Assembly (NCBI GenBank): GCA_030428385.1
Contig: JAUIDY010000035.1
Location: forward strand, 1 to 48,817
Origin: Rhodothermia bacterium
GTDB lineage: Bacteria > Bacteroidota > Rhodothermia > Rhodothermales > JAAAOL01
Direction: 5' to 3'
DNA length: 48,817 nucleotides
Of the stretch, positions 10,401-17,864 are shown piece after piece. Below the pieces are notes generated by a model that was not told the origin of the DNA, made no database searches, and saw only the letters and a list, made by a program, of their open reading frames with translations. Position 1 is the first letter of the stretch; each line of letters opens with the position of its first letter. The position numbers and the translations under genes are program-made.

Positions 10401-12612
10401 CTGCTCCAAAACGATTGTGCTCTCGGGTTTTGCGCCAGATGACCAGATTGTCGCTACCACCACCAACCAAGGCGGGAACACCAGCGAGTTCTCCCCGGCA
10501 GTAACCGTCGTGTTTGATGGATCCTTCGTGGTCACCGCAACCAACGATGACCCCGACACGACGCCGGGCGATGGTCTTTGCCTCACGGGTTCGGGAAGTT
10601 GTTCGCTGCGGGCCGCCATCGAGGAAGCCAACGCCCGCGCTGGTGCCAACACGATCCATTTTAACATCCCCGCCAGCGACCCCGGCTGCACCGCCGGAAC
10701 CTGCACCATCGCCCCGGTCTCGGTCTTTGACGAGATCACGGAGGCGGTTGTCATCGACGGCTCCACCCAGCCCGGCAACGAAGGCGTATGTACGACCGCC
10801 ATTCCCGACCGGCCCACGTACGGCCTTGCCATCGACGGATCGGGCGCGGGTACGGACATCAGCGCCTTCATCCTGGTCGCGGGTAGCGATGGCACGGTGA
10901 TGCGTGGCCTCAATGTTCAAAACTACACCGACTGGGCCATCGAAATCGTCGGCAGTAGCAACCACCGCATCCAGTGTAACTTCCTCGGCACCGATGCCGA
11001 CGGCCTCCTGCCCCGGCCCAACCAGAGCGGCGTCAGCATCAGCGGTACCTCCTCGGGCATCCTCATCGGCACCGAGGGCGATGGCACAAATGATAACGGG
11101 GAGGGCAACCTGCTTAGTGGCAACGCCATCCGGGGCGTGCGTGTCCTCGCCGACGTCACAGGCACCATTGTGGCGGGCAACTACATCGGCACCGACAAGA
11201 CAGGCGTGGCGGCATTGCCGAACGGGCAGGACGGTGTCTTATTCGGCGGTTCCCTCGGCCGCGTCGGCACGAACGGGGATGGGGTGAGCGATGCCGAAGA
11301 GCGCAACCTCCTCAGCGGCAACATCCACAGCGGTGTCCGCATCGGAGGTACCAGCAATGTGGTGGCGGGCAACTACATCGGTGTGGATGCTACGGGCGCA
11401 GGATCCCTGCCAAATGGGCGCGACGGGGTGCGCATCAACAATGGGCAGAACAACCGTATTGGCACGGACAACGACGGAATAAACGACGAAGGGGAAGCCA
11501 ACGTGATCGCTTACAACACCCAGCGAGGTATCCGCATCGCAGGTAATGTTGCGACCGGTAATCAGGTGTTCGGAAACTTGATCTTCTCGAACACCCTGGC
11601 AGGCATTGACCTTGGCACTGACGGGTCAACGCCCAATGACACCGATCCCGATGATGAGGACACGGGCCCCAACAACCTCCAAAACTACCCCGACATCGAC
11701 AGCGCCACGCTCGCAGCAGGCAGTGTGATGGTCACCTATCTGGTCGATTCTCACCCGGACCATGCCGCCTATCCCCTACGCATCGACTTCTACCGCGCCG
11801 ATGTCAACGGACAAGGCCAGCACTGGCTCGGCTCCGACTCCTACACCGAGGACGACTACAACGGCACCTCTGCTGCTTCCAAAACCCAGGCCGGGACATT
11901 CAAAACTACGACCTTCATCCCCGCCTCCGTCACGCCTGCGCTCAGCAGCACCGACACCATCGTCGCCACTGCCACCGACGCCGACGGCAACACGAGCGAG
12001 TTTAATGCGACCCCGACGCTGCTACCCGTCGAGTTGGTCTCGTTCGAGGCCGTGGGCAACGGATCGGACGTGGAACTCCGGTGGAAGACAGCCTCGGAAA
12101 CAAACAACGCGGGATTTGAAGTGCAGGTGAGGGAAGTGGGAGGCGGTTTGGGGGAAGGGAGACGTACGGCTTTGTGGTCGGTGCTTGGTTTTGTGGAGGG
12201 GGTGGGCACAACCGCTGAGCCGCAAGCTTATACATTCGCTGTGACGGGGCTGGAGGTGGGTACGCACGTCTTTCGCCTCAAGCAGATCGACTTCGACGGC
12301 AGTGTTGAATACAGCCCACAGGTGGAAGTTGTGGTTGGTGTAGTGGGGACGCATCAGTTGTCGGCGGCATACCCGAATCCGTTCAATCCGCAGACGACGT
12401 TTTCCTTGGCGGTCGGTCATCAGCAGGCAGTGCGGGTGGAAGTGTATGATGTGCTGGGGCGTATGGTGGCGATGGTGTGGCAGGGCACGCTTCATGCGGG
12501 GATGAGTCGTGTGTTTGTGTGGGAGGCAGGCGATCAGCCGAGCGGGTTGTACTTCATCCGTGTGGTGGGCGAGCAGTTTGTCGAAATGCGGCAGGTCACG
12601 CTTGTCAAGTGA
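4441..12612 (+). CDS. Giant secreted protein: FG-GAP repeats, five CSLREA/beta-helix modules, T9SS sorting domain
   Basis: The start is ATG 4441 because it opens directly into a signal peptide ending VAHAQ (about 29 residues), giving 2,723 residues. Residues about 35-310 hold five FG-GAP/VCBS-type repeats with calcium-loop motifs such as DLDGDGDQDVL. From residue 312 to about 2527 come five large modules. Each begins with a CSLREA-type motif (ECTLRAALEEAN or SCSLRAAIEEAN), continues into right-handed beta-helix repeats (GNFIGTN, NRIGTNGDG, GIDL), and most close with a beta-sandwich part around VATATDADGNTSEF. Near 2529 the LPVELVSFEA linker leads to the type A T9SS sorting domain (YPNPFNPQTTF ... 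GLYFIRVV) at about 2638-2723. It is therefore expected to be exported by the Sec and type IX systems and held at the surface or released. Ligand or enzymatic activity is unknown; adhesion or polysaccharide contact is plausible. It follows the hybrid regulator gene. Confidence 0.93.
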   Translation: MRRTSTFLSAGCLLVFALLILTPMVAHAQSNPVFLPSVNNPYGLTGVGGNDTRPSVADLDGDGDQDVLTGERNGSLFYYENTAGPIVAPTFAARQENPFGLTKAGGSQSYPAPTVADLDGDGDQDILVGVGIGVFRYYENTAGAGNTPSFAARIENPFGLSGIGAVSAPTVADFDADGDQDVLSGNRDGSFYYFENMAGAGNTPSFAAPVTNPFGLRNIGRNSRPSVADIDRDGDLDVLAGEINADFYFFRNIAGAGNMPSFAAPVQDPFGLAHPEGNSPSVADLDGDIYPDVLAGGFPGDFYYFMQERPTVVVNSTSDNDDIDLGDNICDTGQNNSNGDPECTLRAALQQANSDAGKEAIYFNIPASDPGCSGGTCTIAVIDADTRGGLAITDPVILDGSTQPGSEGVCTNPIPDRPTYGIAIDGSGAGSVSGLNLSSSGSGSVVRGLTIHSFQQRGIDLIGSTNNHIACNFIGTNADGSAALPNLSHGLRLNNGSPNNTIGTDGDGEDDAFEGNLVSGNGGSGVRLAGGNSNIVAGNFIGTNRAGTQALGNTNHGIVIDNGVTFSRIGTNGNGTSDAEERNLLSGNGDNGVLIQGSGTTGNAVAGNSIGAAISGGALGNGANGVYLNGVSGNRVGFAGTGPGSSGSQANRIRSNGGHGVQVFGGGARQNRIRGNQTFSNTGLGIDLVGGPEDANGVTANDVGDFDPGANRRQNTPEIASIVLDTQGDLVLTYEVDADMTASTYPLHIDVYLADSDEEEGQTWLGSFSYDSAVAQAMVTVTLNPVTAVTEGDFIVATATDADGNTSELSAASSVLPSILVVNATDDDTDASPGDGVCDTGQTNSEGNTECTLRAALEEANALVGTDSVHFAIPSVDAGCTGGTCTIEPGSVLPTITDAVVIDGSTQPGSEGVCTMAVTSRPTYGIAIDGSEISGAGPFNGLTLGAGSGSSTLQGLNIHSFSGNGIWITGSNANIIACNALGSDPTGSQSRPNGGAGIRISDAAANNRVGTPNDDTQANIIAFNGEDGLAITDGGSIQNRVAGNAIFGNTGLGIDLADDGVTPNDGNDGDNGPNKLQNFPLISEALLVNGNLTVTFVVTGDLVNPAPGAPRYPARVEFYRADADNEEGQTLLQTIVYNAPNLAASPTFTPAVPVAAGDFIVATATDADGNTSEFSAAIAVTQPAPLVVNATDDEGDSFPGNGECNTGQTNSEGEVECTLRAALEEANAYVGADSIHFAVPASDAGCTGGICTIDPAGALPAITEAVVIDATTQAGASCAWGSRSLPVVIDGGTAGGNGFVFQDGSDGSLVRGLTVHGFNTGIAALSDGNVFQCNNMGSDAMGTTAEGFAFFGLALNTASGTVIGTDGDGINDADEGNLFVGPASAGIVLTESANTVMAGNRIGTNASGTAALGSMVIGIDLNADNNTDNRIGSNQDGMSDAEEANLIAYSTQDGIFMGGTGTLRNAVLGNRIFENGQQGIDLAGVGANDGGDGDEGVNRGQNKPEMTSVVAAGSDLTVTYLVDTAPANAAYPLRVEFFLADSNDQEGEIYLGFLPYALADAQTSVTSTFTAVASVTAGDAIVATATDADGNTSEFSTALATTPAPFLVNSTRNNGDNNVNDGICSTGQTNSEGNTECTLRAAIEQANATVPTDSIHFDIPASDGGCTAGSCTIQPRGDVLLLSRPVFLDATTQPGATCTGWDLKINLDGSGINAPDRGLVVQGGNTTIRGLSIYNFSSHAIQIDTNNNNHIACNILGTDPAGSPSLGNGGHGVLIDISDGNVIGTNGDGLDDALEGNVIANNDVGISIPGTVVFGSRNTQVAGNLIGVAPDGITPLGNSSTGVNIHISRLTTVGGPLPAQANTIAYNGEAGIRVSHRTAKQNNIQRNSIFSNGSLGIDLAGPGFTPNDPNDEDDGPNRVHNYPDLVFDAFSAGSVTLTYAVDTTPGNSNYPFRIEFFRADSDGEEGQTWMGEDTYTQDDYQGCGTAPCSKTIVLSGFAPDDQIVATTTNQGGNTSEFSPAVTVVFDGSFVVTATNDDPDTTPGDGLCLTGSGSCSLRAAIEEANARAGANTIHFNIPASDPGCTAGTCTIAPVSVFDEITEAVVIDGSTQPGNEGVCTTAIPDRPTYGLAIDGSGAGTDISAFILVAGSDGTVMRGLNVQNYTDWAIEIVGSSNHRIQCNFLGTDADGLLPRPNQSGVSISGTSSGILIGTEGDGTNDNGEGNLLSGNAIRGVRVLADVTGTIVAGNYIGTDKTGVAALPNGQDGVLFGGSLGRVGTNGDGVSDAEERNLLSGNIHSGVRIGGTSNVVAGNYIGVDATGAGSLPNGRDGVRINNGQNNRIGTDNDGINDEGEANVIAYNTQRGIRIAGNVATGNQVFGNLIFSNTLAGIDLGTDGSTPNDTDPDDEDTGPNNLQNYPDIDSATLAAGSVMVTYLVDSHPDHAAYPLRIDFYRADVNGQGQHWLGSDSYTEDDYNGTSAASKTQAGTFKTTTFIPASVTPALSSTDTIVATATDADGNTSEFNATPTLLPVELVSFEAVGNGSDVELRWKTASETNNAGFEVQVREVGGGLGEGRRTALWSVLGFVEGVGTTAEPQAYTFAVTGLEVGTHVFRLKQIDFDGSVEYSPQVEVVVGVVGTHQLSAAYPNPFNPQTTFSLAVGHQQAVRVEVYDVLGRMVAMVWQGTLHAGMSRVFVWEAGDQPSGLYFIRVVGEQFVEMRQVTLVK
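5374..12020 (+). repeat. Five degenerate tandem modules of 1.1-1.5 kb inside the giant gene
   Basis: CSLREA-type module starts fall at about 5374, 6898, 7999, 9256 and 10525 (residues 312, 820, 1187, 1606, 2029). Each unit repeats the same order: N-[AS]-T start, Cys-containing TGQTNSEG segment, TLRAA, a DIHF-like strand, two Cys-rich segments (AGCTGGTCTI), beta-helix coils, then a PLRVEFF strand and DADGNTSEF. Units 2, 3 and 4 are closest in their first 45 residues; unit 5 has a shortened first loop (TGSGSCSLRAA). The copies have diverged, so this reflects old internal duplication. Confidence 0.85.
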
Positions 12613-12660
12613 GTCCACGCAGGATTAAACGTGCCCACATGAAGCACCAGCTTCAACGCG

Positions 12661-12700
12661 AACAACCGCCTTCGTTTCTATAGGAAGCGGGGGCGTTGTT
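12661..12700 (+). terminator. Imperfect hairpin after the giant gene
   Basis: AACAACcGCC at 12661-12670 pairs with GGGCGTTGTT at 12691-12700, and inner bases CG..TTC / GAAGCG extend the stem with small bulges. It starts 48 nt after the stop codon. The T-rich tail (TTGTTGTGTCTTG) is interrupted, so termination strength is uncertain. Confidence 0.5.
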
Positions 12701-12888
12701 GTGTCTTGCCGCTTGGGGGCTGCCGCTTGTCTGGGGTAGCTCGCCGTTTACCGCAGCCCACTGCCGCTTACCGATTTGGCCTAACAGCTGGTGCGCTCCT
12801 CCGGTATGCTGGAGACGAAAATCAGGTGCCGTTCATACGGACGGGTGCCTGCCGCAAATTGCTCACCTGTATCCTGGAGGACCCAGCC

Positions 12889-14085
12889 ATGAAAACGATA
12901 CTCCACGTTACCTTCGCGCTTTTGCTAAGCGCCGTGCTGACGGCGCTGCCTGTTCACGCTCAAAACAGCCATCCGGCCGACATCGTCGATACCGCCGTGG
13001 CCGCGGGGCAGTTCGAGACGCTCGCCGCCGCCCTTAACGCGGCCGGCCTCGTCGAGACGCTCAAAGGGGACGGCCCGTTCACCGTCTTTGCCCCCACCGA
13101 TGCCGCTTTTGCGAAACTGCCCAGCGGTACCGTCGAGGCGCTCCTTAAGCCCGAAAACCGCGATCAACTTGTTGCCGTTCTGACGTACCACGTCGTCCCA
13201 GGGCGCGTGACGGCACGGCAGGTAGCGAGGCTCGACGACGCCACAACGGTCAACGGCCAGCGCGTAGCCGTCACAACGAACCATGACGGTATCTTCATCG
13301 ACGAAGCCGAAGTTATCTCCGCCGACGTCCGTGCCAGCAACGGCATCATTCATGTCATCGACGAGGTGCTGATGCCTGAAACCGCCAACATCCCGGCGGT
13401 TGCCAGCGAGGCCGGTCAGTTCTCCACGCTGCTCGCCGCCGTCAACGCGGCGGGTCTGGCCGAGGCGTTGATGGGGGACGGCCCGTTCACTGTCTTTGCC
13501 CCCACCGATGCCGCTTTTGCGAAGCTGCCCGGTGGCACCGTTGAAACCCTCCTCAAGCCCGAAAACCGGGAGCAGCTTGCCACGATTCTGAAGTTCCACG
13601 TCGTTCCCGGCCGCGTCTACGCGGATATCGCCCTGGCCGAGAGCCCGCTCGAAACGCTTGCGGGCGACCGTGTGCGGGTGCGTCGCGCGGGCAACCGTGT
13701 GCTCGTCAACAAGGCCCAGGTTGTAGCGGCCAATGTAGAGGCCGCCAACGGTGTCATCCACGTCATTGACTCGGTCCTGTTGCCCGATGCGCCGATGAGT
13801 GATGCCTCGCCCGCACAGATCATCCAGATGGCCATCAACCGCGGCGTTCCGCTCTACAACCACGGGCAGCACGCTGCCTGCGCCGCCATCTATGAACTCG
13901 CCGCCACCGCCTTGCTTGCCATGGATGATGTTCCGGCTTCGGCCCAGCGTCCGCTGCGTCGGGCCCTCGGCGAGATGGAGTCGCTCCACAGCGCCGCCGA
14001 ACAGGCCTGGGCCCTCCGCTATGGCCTCGACGACGCTGCGTCGGCCTTGCGAGAGGCGACCATGCAGATGTCCAGCCGCCACTAG
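12889..14085 (+). CDS. Exported protein with two fasciclin (FAS1) domains and a helical C-terminal domain
   Basis: ATG 12889 is chosen because CTGGAGG lies about 8 nt upstream and a clean signal peptide follows (cleavage after PVHA, residue 24); the frame is open further upstream without one. The 398-residue product has two FAS1 domains (about 27-160 and 165-300), each with the hallmark GPFTVFAPTDAAFAKLP, a TYHVVPGR or KFHVVPGR motif, and an H2-like segment ending NGIIHVIDEVLMP or NGVIHVIDSVLLP. FAS1 domains act in adhesion or matrix binding outside the cytoplasm. The last 95 residues form a predicted helical region containing HGQHAACAAIYELAA, which is not part of FAS1. The two FAS1 copies are highly similar and probably arose by duplication. 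The gene stands 126 nt before the sensor kinase on the same strand. Confidence 0.9.
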   Translation: MKTILHVTFALLLSAVLTALPVHAQNSHPADIVDTAVAAGQFETLAAALNAAGLVETLKGDGPFTVFAPTDAAFAKLPSGTVEALLKPENRDQLVAVLTYHVVPGRVTARQVARLDDATTVNGQRVAVTTNHDGIFIDEAEVISADVRASNGIIHVIDEVLMPETANIPAVASEAGQFSTLLAAVNAAGLAEALMGDGPFTVFAPTDAAFAKLPGGTVETLLKPENREQLATILKFHVVPGRVYADIALAESPLETLAGDRVRVRRAGNRVLVNKAQVVAANVEAANGVIHVIDSVLLPDAPMSDASPAQIIQMAINRGVPLYNHGQHAACAAIYELAATALLAMDDVPASAQRPLRRALGEMESLHSAAEQAWALRYGLDDAASALREATMQMSSRH

Positions 14086-14211
14086 GCGCGGGATGCGCCA
14101 CGCGTGAAGGCCCGGCGGGTGCTACCTTGGGTAGCGCCCGCCCGCCTGCATCTTAGCGCCCCGTCGCCCGTTGGAGGCACGCCGCTTTTTCTGTTCTCCA
14201 CCTTGCTGCTC

Positions 14212-15381
14212 ATGCTTGCTCCATCCCTTTCTCACCGAGGCCCATCTGAGCCGCTCGCCCGCCTTCCCTTGCTGCCGACCTGGCCGCGCTGGGCCCGCTG
14301 GGCACTTCTGGCGGCGCTCTGGACACTCCCTGGCCTGGCCGCCCTGAGCTACTATTACCTCAACCTGGTCGTCACCGCCCAGCCAGCGGCGTGGACCTAC
14401 GCCCTCGTGAGCACCCTGCCGTGGTGGTACACCTGGGCCTTGTTGACCCCCGGCATCATTGCCCTCGCACGCCGCTTTCCGATCACGCGCACGACCTGGT
14501 GGTGGACGCTGCTGGGCGTTCACCTGCCTGCGATGCTTGTGCTGTTGGGGGTGCATGCCGCGGTAAGCCTGTTGCTCTTCCGCACCACGGGCATCCACGA
14601 CACAATGACCGCCGCCCTGTTGGAAGTCCATTTTACATCGCGGATGCACGTCAACGCCCTGGCCTATTTCACGGTGCTGGCGGTCTACCACGCCTACGAC
14701 TATGCCCGCCTGTACCAGCACCGCGAGCGTCAGGCCGCGCACCTGGAGTTGCAACTGGCGCAGGCTCGGCTCCGGGCGCTCAAGATGCAACTCAACCCCC
14801 ACTTCCTGTTCAATACACTGCACTCCGTGGCCGCGTTGATACGCAAGGAAGAAAACGCAACGGCGATCAAGATGCTGGGGCGCTTGGGCGAGTTCTTGCG
14901 CCTGGCCATAGAGAACCAGGGAGCCCAGGAGATCCCGCTGGCGCAGGAGGTCGACTTCCTGACACGCTATCTGGAAATCGAGAAGGTTCGGTTTCAGGAC
15001 CGGCTTACCGTGGTGACAGAGATTGACGGGGGAGTGCGTGACTGCTACGTGCCAAACCTATTGCTGCAGCCACTCGTCGAGAACGCCATTCACCACGGCA
15101 TTGCCCCGAAGCCAGAAGCAGGACGCCTGGAGATCCGTGCCTGGTCAGCGGGCGACCGGCTCGTGCTGCTGGTGCGGGACGATGGCGCTGGCCTGCCCGC
15201 TGCCTCTGCACCACGTTGGGGCGTTGGCCTATCAAACACGGCCCAACGCCTCGAACAACTCTACGGCAACGACCAATCGCTCGAACTCCGGACCGCCGAA
15301 GGGGGCGGCTTGGAAGTACAGATCATGTTGCCCCTGCGTGCGGTGCCCGTAACCACCCCCTTGCCGGAGGACGAAGCGTGA
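14212..15381 (+). CDS. LytS-type sensor histidine kinase (His_kinase/HATPase)
   Basis: This 389-residue protein has about four transmembrane helices in its first 165 residues, a short coiled coil, and a His_kinase domain with phospho-acceptor His197 in LNPHFLFNTLHS. A HATPase_c domain follows (N box LLLQPLVENAIHHG; DDGAGLP; GVGLSNTAQRL). This architecture is the LytS/YehU family, which pairs with LytTR regulators, and the next gene is exactly that. The stop codon overlaps the regulator start by one base (TGATG), so the two are translationally coupled. I chose ATG 14212 since it leads directly into the membrane part; GTG 14104 would add 36 residues including another hydrophobic run. The signal sensed is unknown. 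Confidence 0.92.
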   Translation: MLAPSLSHRGPSEPLARLPLLPTWPRWARWALLAALWTLPGLAALSYYYLNLVVTAQPAAWTYALVSTLPWWYTWALLTPGIIALARRFPITRTTWWWTLLGVHLPAMLVLLGVHAAVSLLLFRTTGIHDTMTAALLEVHFTSRMHVNALAYFTVLAVYHAYDYARLYQHRERQAAHLELQLAQARLRALKMQLNPHFLFNTLHSVAALIRKEENATAIKMLGRLGEFLRLAIENQGAQEIPLAQEVDFLTRYLEIEKVRFQDRLTVVTEIDGGVRDCYVPNLLLQPLVENAIHHGIAPKPEAGRLEIRAWSAGDRLVLLVRDDGAGLPAASAPRWGVGLSNTAQRLEQLYGNDQSLELRTAEGGGLEVQIMLPLRAVPVTTPLPEDEA

Positions 15382-16166
15382 TGGAGCCGGTGCGTGCCCT
15401 CATCGTCGACGACGAGCCGCTGGCCCGCGAGACGATCCATATGCTGCTCGACGACCGCCCCGAGGTGGAGGTGGTGGGAGTCTGTGCCAACGGCGAAGAG
15501 GCGGTGGCCGCCATCCAGGAGAAGGCCCCCGACCTCGTCTTCCTCGATGTCCAGATGCCCGCCCTCGACGGCTTTGGTGTCATCCAGGCCATCGGACCGG
15601 CCCGCATGCCGGTGGTTATTTTCGTGACGGCCTACGACCAGTATGCCCTGCGCGCCTTCGAGGCCCAGGCCCTCGACTACCTGCTCAAGCCCTTCGACGA
15701 CGAGCGGTTCATGCAAGCCCTCGACCGGGCCGTGCAGCGCGTCCGGCAGCAGGCCGTTGGCGCGTTCAACACCCAACTCGCCGGGCTGATGCAACACCTC
15801 AAGCGGCCCACCTACCTGGAGCGCATCATGGTCAAGACAAACGATGCGGTCGTCTTTGTCGATACCGATGTCCTCACCTGGATCGAGGCCGCAGGCGACT
15901 ACATCGTGCTCCATGCGGGCGGCACCAAACACCTGCTCCGGGAGACGATGCGTGGCATCCTCGAACAACTCGACCCGCGCCGCTTCGTCCGGATCCACCG
16001 CTCCAGCATCGTCCGCATCGACGCCATTGCGCGGCTGGAGCCGTTTTTCCATGGCGACTACGTGGTGATTCTCCACGACGGCACCAAGCTGAAGCTGAGC
16101 CGCCGCTACTGGGAACAGGTCGAAGCGGTGCTCAGCGGTCGAGATTCATCCGAAGACCGTCGTTGA
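15381..16166 (+). CDS. LytTR-family response regulator
   Basis: The 261-residue protein has a receiver domain (about 4-120) with acidic pocket VDDEP, phospho-acceptor Asp56 in FLDVQMPALDG, a switch Thr in VFVTAYDQYA and Lys in LLKPFD. A LytTR DNA-binding domain follows (about 150-255) with WIEAAGDYIVLH and FVRIHRSSIVRID. LytTR domains bind direct repeats in promoters through a beta-fold. Partner kinase is the overlapping upstream gene. The start at ATG 15381 is fixed by the TGATG overlap; the open frame extends upstream but within the kinase gene. It ends 18 nt from the convergent glpD stop. Target genes cannot be inferred from the sequence. Confidence 0.94.
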   Translation: MEPVRALIVDDEPLARETIHMLLDDRPEVEVVGVCANGEEAVAAIQEKAPDLVFLDVQMPALDGFGVIQAIGPARMPVVIFVTAYDQYALRAFEAQALDYLLKPFDDERFMQALDRAVQRVRQQAVGAFNTQLAGLMQHLKRPTYLERIMVKTNDAVVFVDTDVLTWIEAAGDYIVLHAGGTKHLLRETMRGILEQLDPRRFVRIHRSSIVRIDAIARLEPFFHGDYVVILHDGTKLKLSRRYWEQVEAVLSGRDSSEDRR

Positions 16167-16184
16167 GGTGCAGGGAGAGATAAG

Positions 16185-17747
16185 CTATGCTGGAATCAGG
16201 TACTGGGACGCAAGATGCTGGAATTCCTCAACCTGAGTGTGTTGCCAGCTTGTATCCTGGCCCAAGGTTTCGGCGAGCAGTTGCGCCACAGCCGGGGCCA
16301 TGGCTTGGCTGGCCCGTGCATCAAGCAGTAGGGCGCGGGTGCGGCGTGAGAGTACATCCTCTACCGTACGTGCCATTTCGAACTGTGCGGCCCAGACGAC
16401 CTGTCCGGCAACAATAGGCAAGGACGGGTGGAGGCGTTCGGCGTAGCGGGGCTGGTCGCGGAGCATGTCTCTAAGGGCGGGTGCATCGCTGCCGTAGGCG
16501 GCCAGGTCTCCAAATGAGGCGGCATCGCGGTGAAAACCGTGCAGGTGCAGCGCGGCCGTCATGGAGGCGCGGTCGTCGAGGCCCGCCAGCGTGGCCGCCT
16601 GGTCGATGGTGTCTTCCGCCATCTTGCGATAGGTGGTCCACTTGCCACCTGTGATCGTGACGAGGCCCGACGGGGCGATGTGCAGGGTATGATCGCGTGA
16701 CAGCGCCGCTGTGTTGCCCTCGCCGTCTGGGTTGCCCACCAGCGGGCGCAGCCCGGCGAATGTACTTAATACATCGGCAGGGGTGGGGTCCTGGGTGAGG
16801 TAGCGGGCCGCGTGTTCGAGCAAAAAAGCAAGCTCTTCTTCTTGCGGGATGGGTTCGAGGGTGGCTTCCGCAACAGGAGTGTCGGTGGTGCCTACCACCA
16901 CGCGGTTGTGCCACGGAATGGCAAACAGCACCCGCCCATCATCGGTTTTCGGAACCATGATGGCGGTATCACCGGGCAGGAAGCGGCGGTCCAACACAAT
17001 ATGGACGCCCTGGCTCGGCTGGATCATGGGTTTGGCGTCGTCGTCGTCCATCCGGCGGATATTGTCCGTGAACACCCCGGTGGCATTAATTACTGCTTTT
17101 GCATACAGGGTGTACGTCGTGCCCGTTTCGGCGTCTTGCGTCTGCACGCCGCAGATCACGGCGCCTTCCTTCACCAGTCCCGTCACCGGAAAATAGTTCA
17201 GCACCGTAGCGCCCAGGTCCACCGCCGTCTGTGCCAGGTTGATCGCCAGCCGGGCGTCGTCGAACTGTCCGTCGTGGTAGATAATGCCGCCGTCCAGCCC
17301 CTCTGGCTCGATGGTGGGCAGGTGCTGAAGGGTTTCCTCCTTCGAAAGCTGTTTCGAGCGGCCAAAGCCTGCGCGTCCGGCCAGCAGGTCGTACATCTTC
17401 AGGCCGATGCCATAAAACGGCCCTTCCCACCAGCTATAAACCGGCACCACAAACGGGAGATTATGTACCAAATGGGGCGCGTTGCGCAAAAGTAACCCGC
17501 GCTCCTTGAGGGCTTCGAGGACCAGGGCTACGTTGCCCTGTTGCAGATAGCGCACCCCGCCGTGGACCAACTTGGTAGATCGGCTGGAGGTGCCTTTGGC
17601 AAAGTCGTGCTGTTCCAGCAGCAGCGTGCGGTATCCCCGTGCGGCGGCCTCCACGGCGCAGCCAAGCCCAGTGGCCCCGCCACCAATAATGATAAAGTCC
17701 CACGTATCCGTGTGGGAAAGGCGTTGCAGCAGGGACGTGCGGTTCAT
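16185..17747 (-). CDS. glpD: FAD-dependent glycerol-3-phosphate dehydrogenase
   Basis: The 520-residue protein is a full-length GlpD, which oxidises sn-glycerol 3-phosphate to dihydroxyacetone phosphate at the membrane and passes electrons to quinone. The dinucleotide fold is at the N terminus (DFIIIGGGATGLGCAVEAA, Gly22-Gly29), followed by the family signature GTSSRSTKLVHGGVRYL. Further hallmarks are GGIIYHDGQFDDARL, the WHNRVVVGTTDTP segment, FAGLRPLV and ITGGKWTTYRKMAED. The C-terminal 120 residues form the helical cap typical of the family. No glycerol kinase or facilitator gene lies beside it. The upstream minus-strand neighbour is the acyltransferase, ending 117 nt before its start, so glpD could be co-transcribed or have its own promoter. 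Confidence 0.95.
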   Translation of the reverse strand: MNRTSLLQRLSHTDTWDFIIIGGGATGLGCAVEAAARGYRTLLLEQHDFAKGTSSRSTKLVHGGVRYLQQGNVALVLEALKERGLLLRNAPHLVHNLPFVVPVYSWWEGPFYGIGLKMYDLLAGRAGFGRSKQLSKEETLQHLPTIEPEGLDGGIIYHDGQFDDARLAINLAQTAVDLGATVLNYFPVTGLVKEGAVICGVQTQDAETGTTYTLYAKAVINATGVFTDNIRRMDDDDAKPMIQPSQGVHIVLDRRFLPGDTAIMVPKTDDGRVLFAIPWHNRVVVGTTDTPVAEATLEPIPQEEELAFLLEHAARYLTQDPTPADVLSTFAGLRPLVGNPDGEGNTAALSRDHTLHIAPSGLVTITGGKWTTYRKMAEDTIDQAATLAGLDDRASMTAALHLHGFHRDAASFGDLAAYGSDAPALRDMLRDQPRYAERLHPSLPIVAGQVVWAAQFEMARTVEDVLSRRTRALLLDARASQAMAPAVAQLLAETLGQDTSWQHTQVEEFQHLASQYLIPA

Positions 17748-17864
17748 AGCAGAAAGGGTAAGAGCGTCAGGCTGGAATGACCACGTGTTGGTGCGAGGGG
17801 GTGGTTACACGACACGAGGTCGGGCCGGGTGTAGATGAACGGAGGAGGTACTTGTTTCGGTTTG

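Noticed and set aside
12706-12888. N-terminal extension of the fasciclin protein from 12706
   Set aside because: The extension has no leader or family match, while ATG 12889 has a purine-rich site and a clear signal peptide.
12925-14082. Minus-strand frame of 385 residues over the fasciclin gene
   Set aside because: It repeats twice only because FAS1 is duplicated; composition is typical of antisense DNA.
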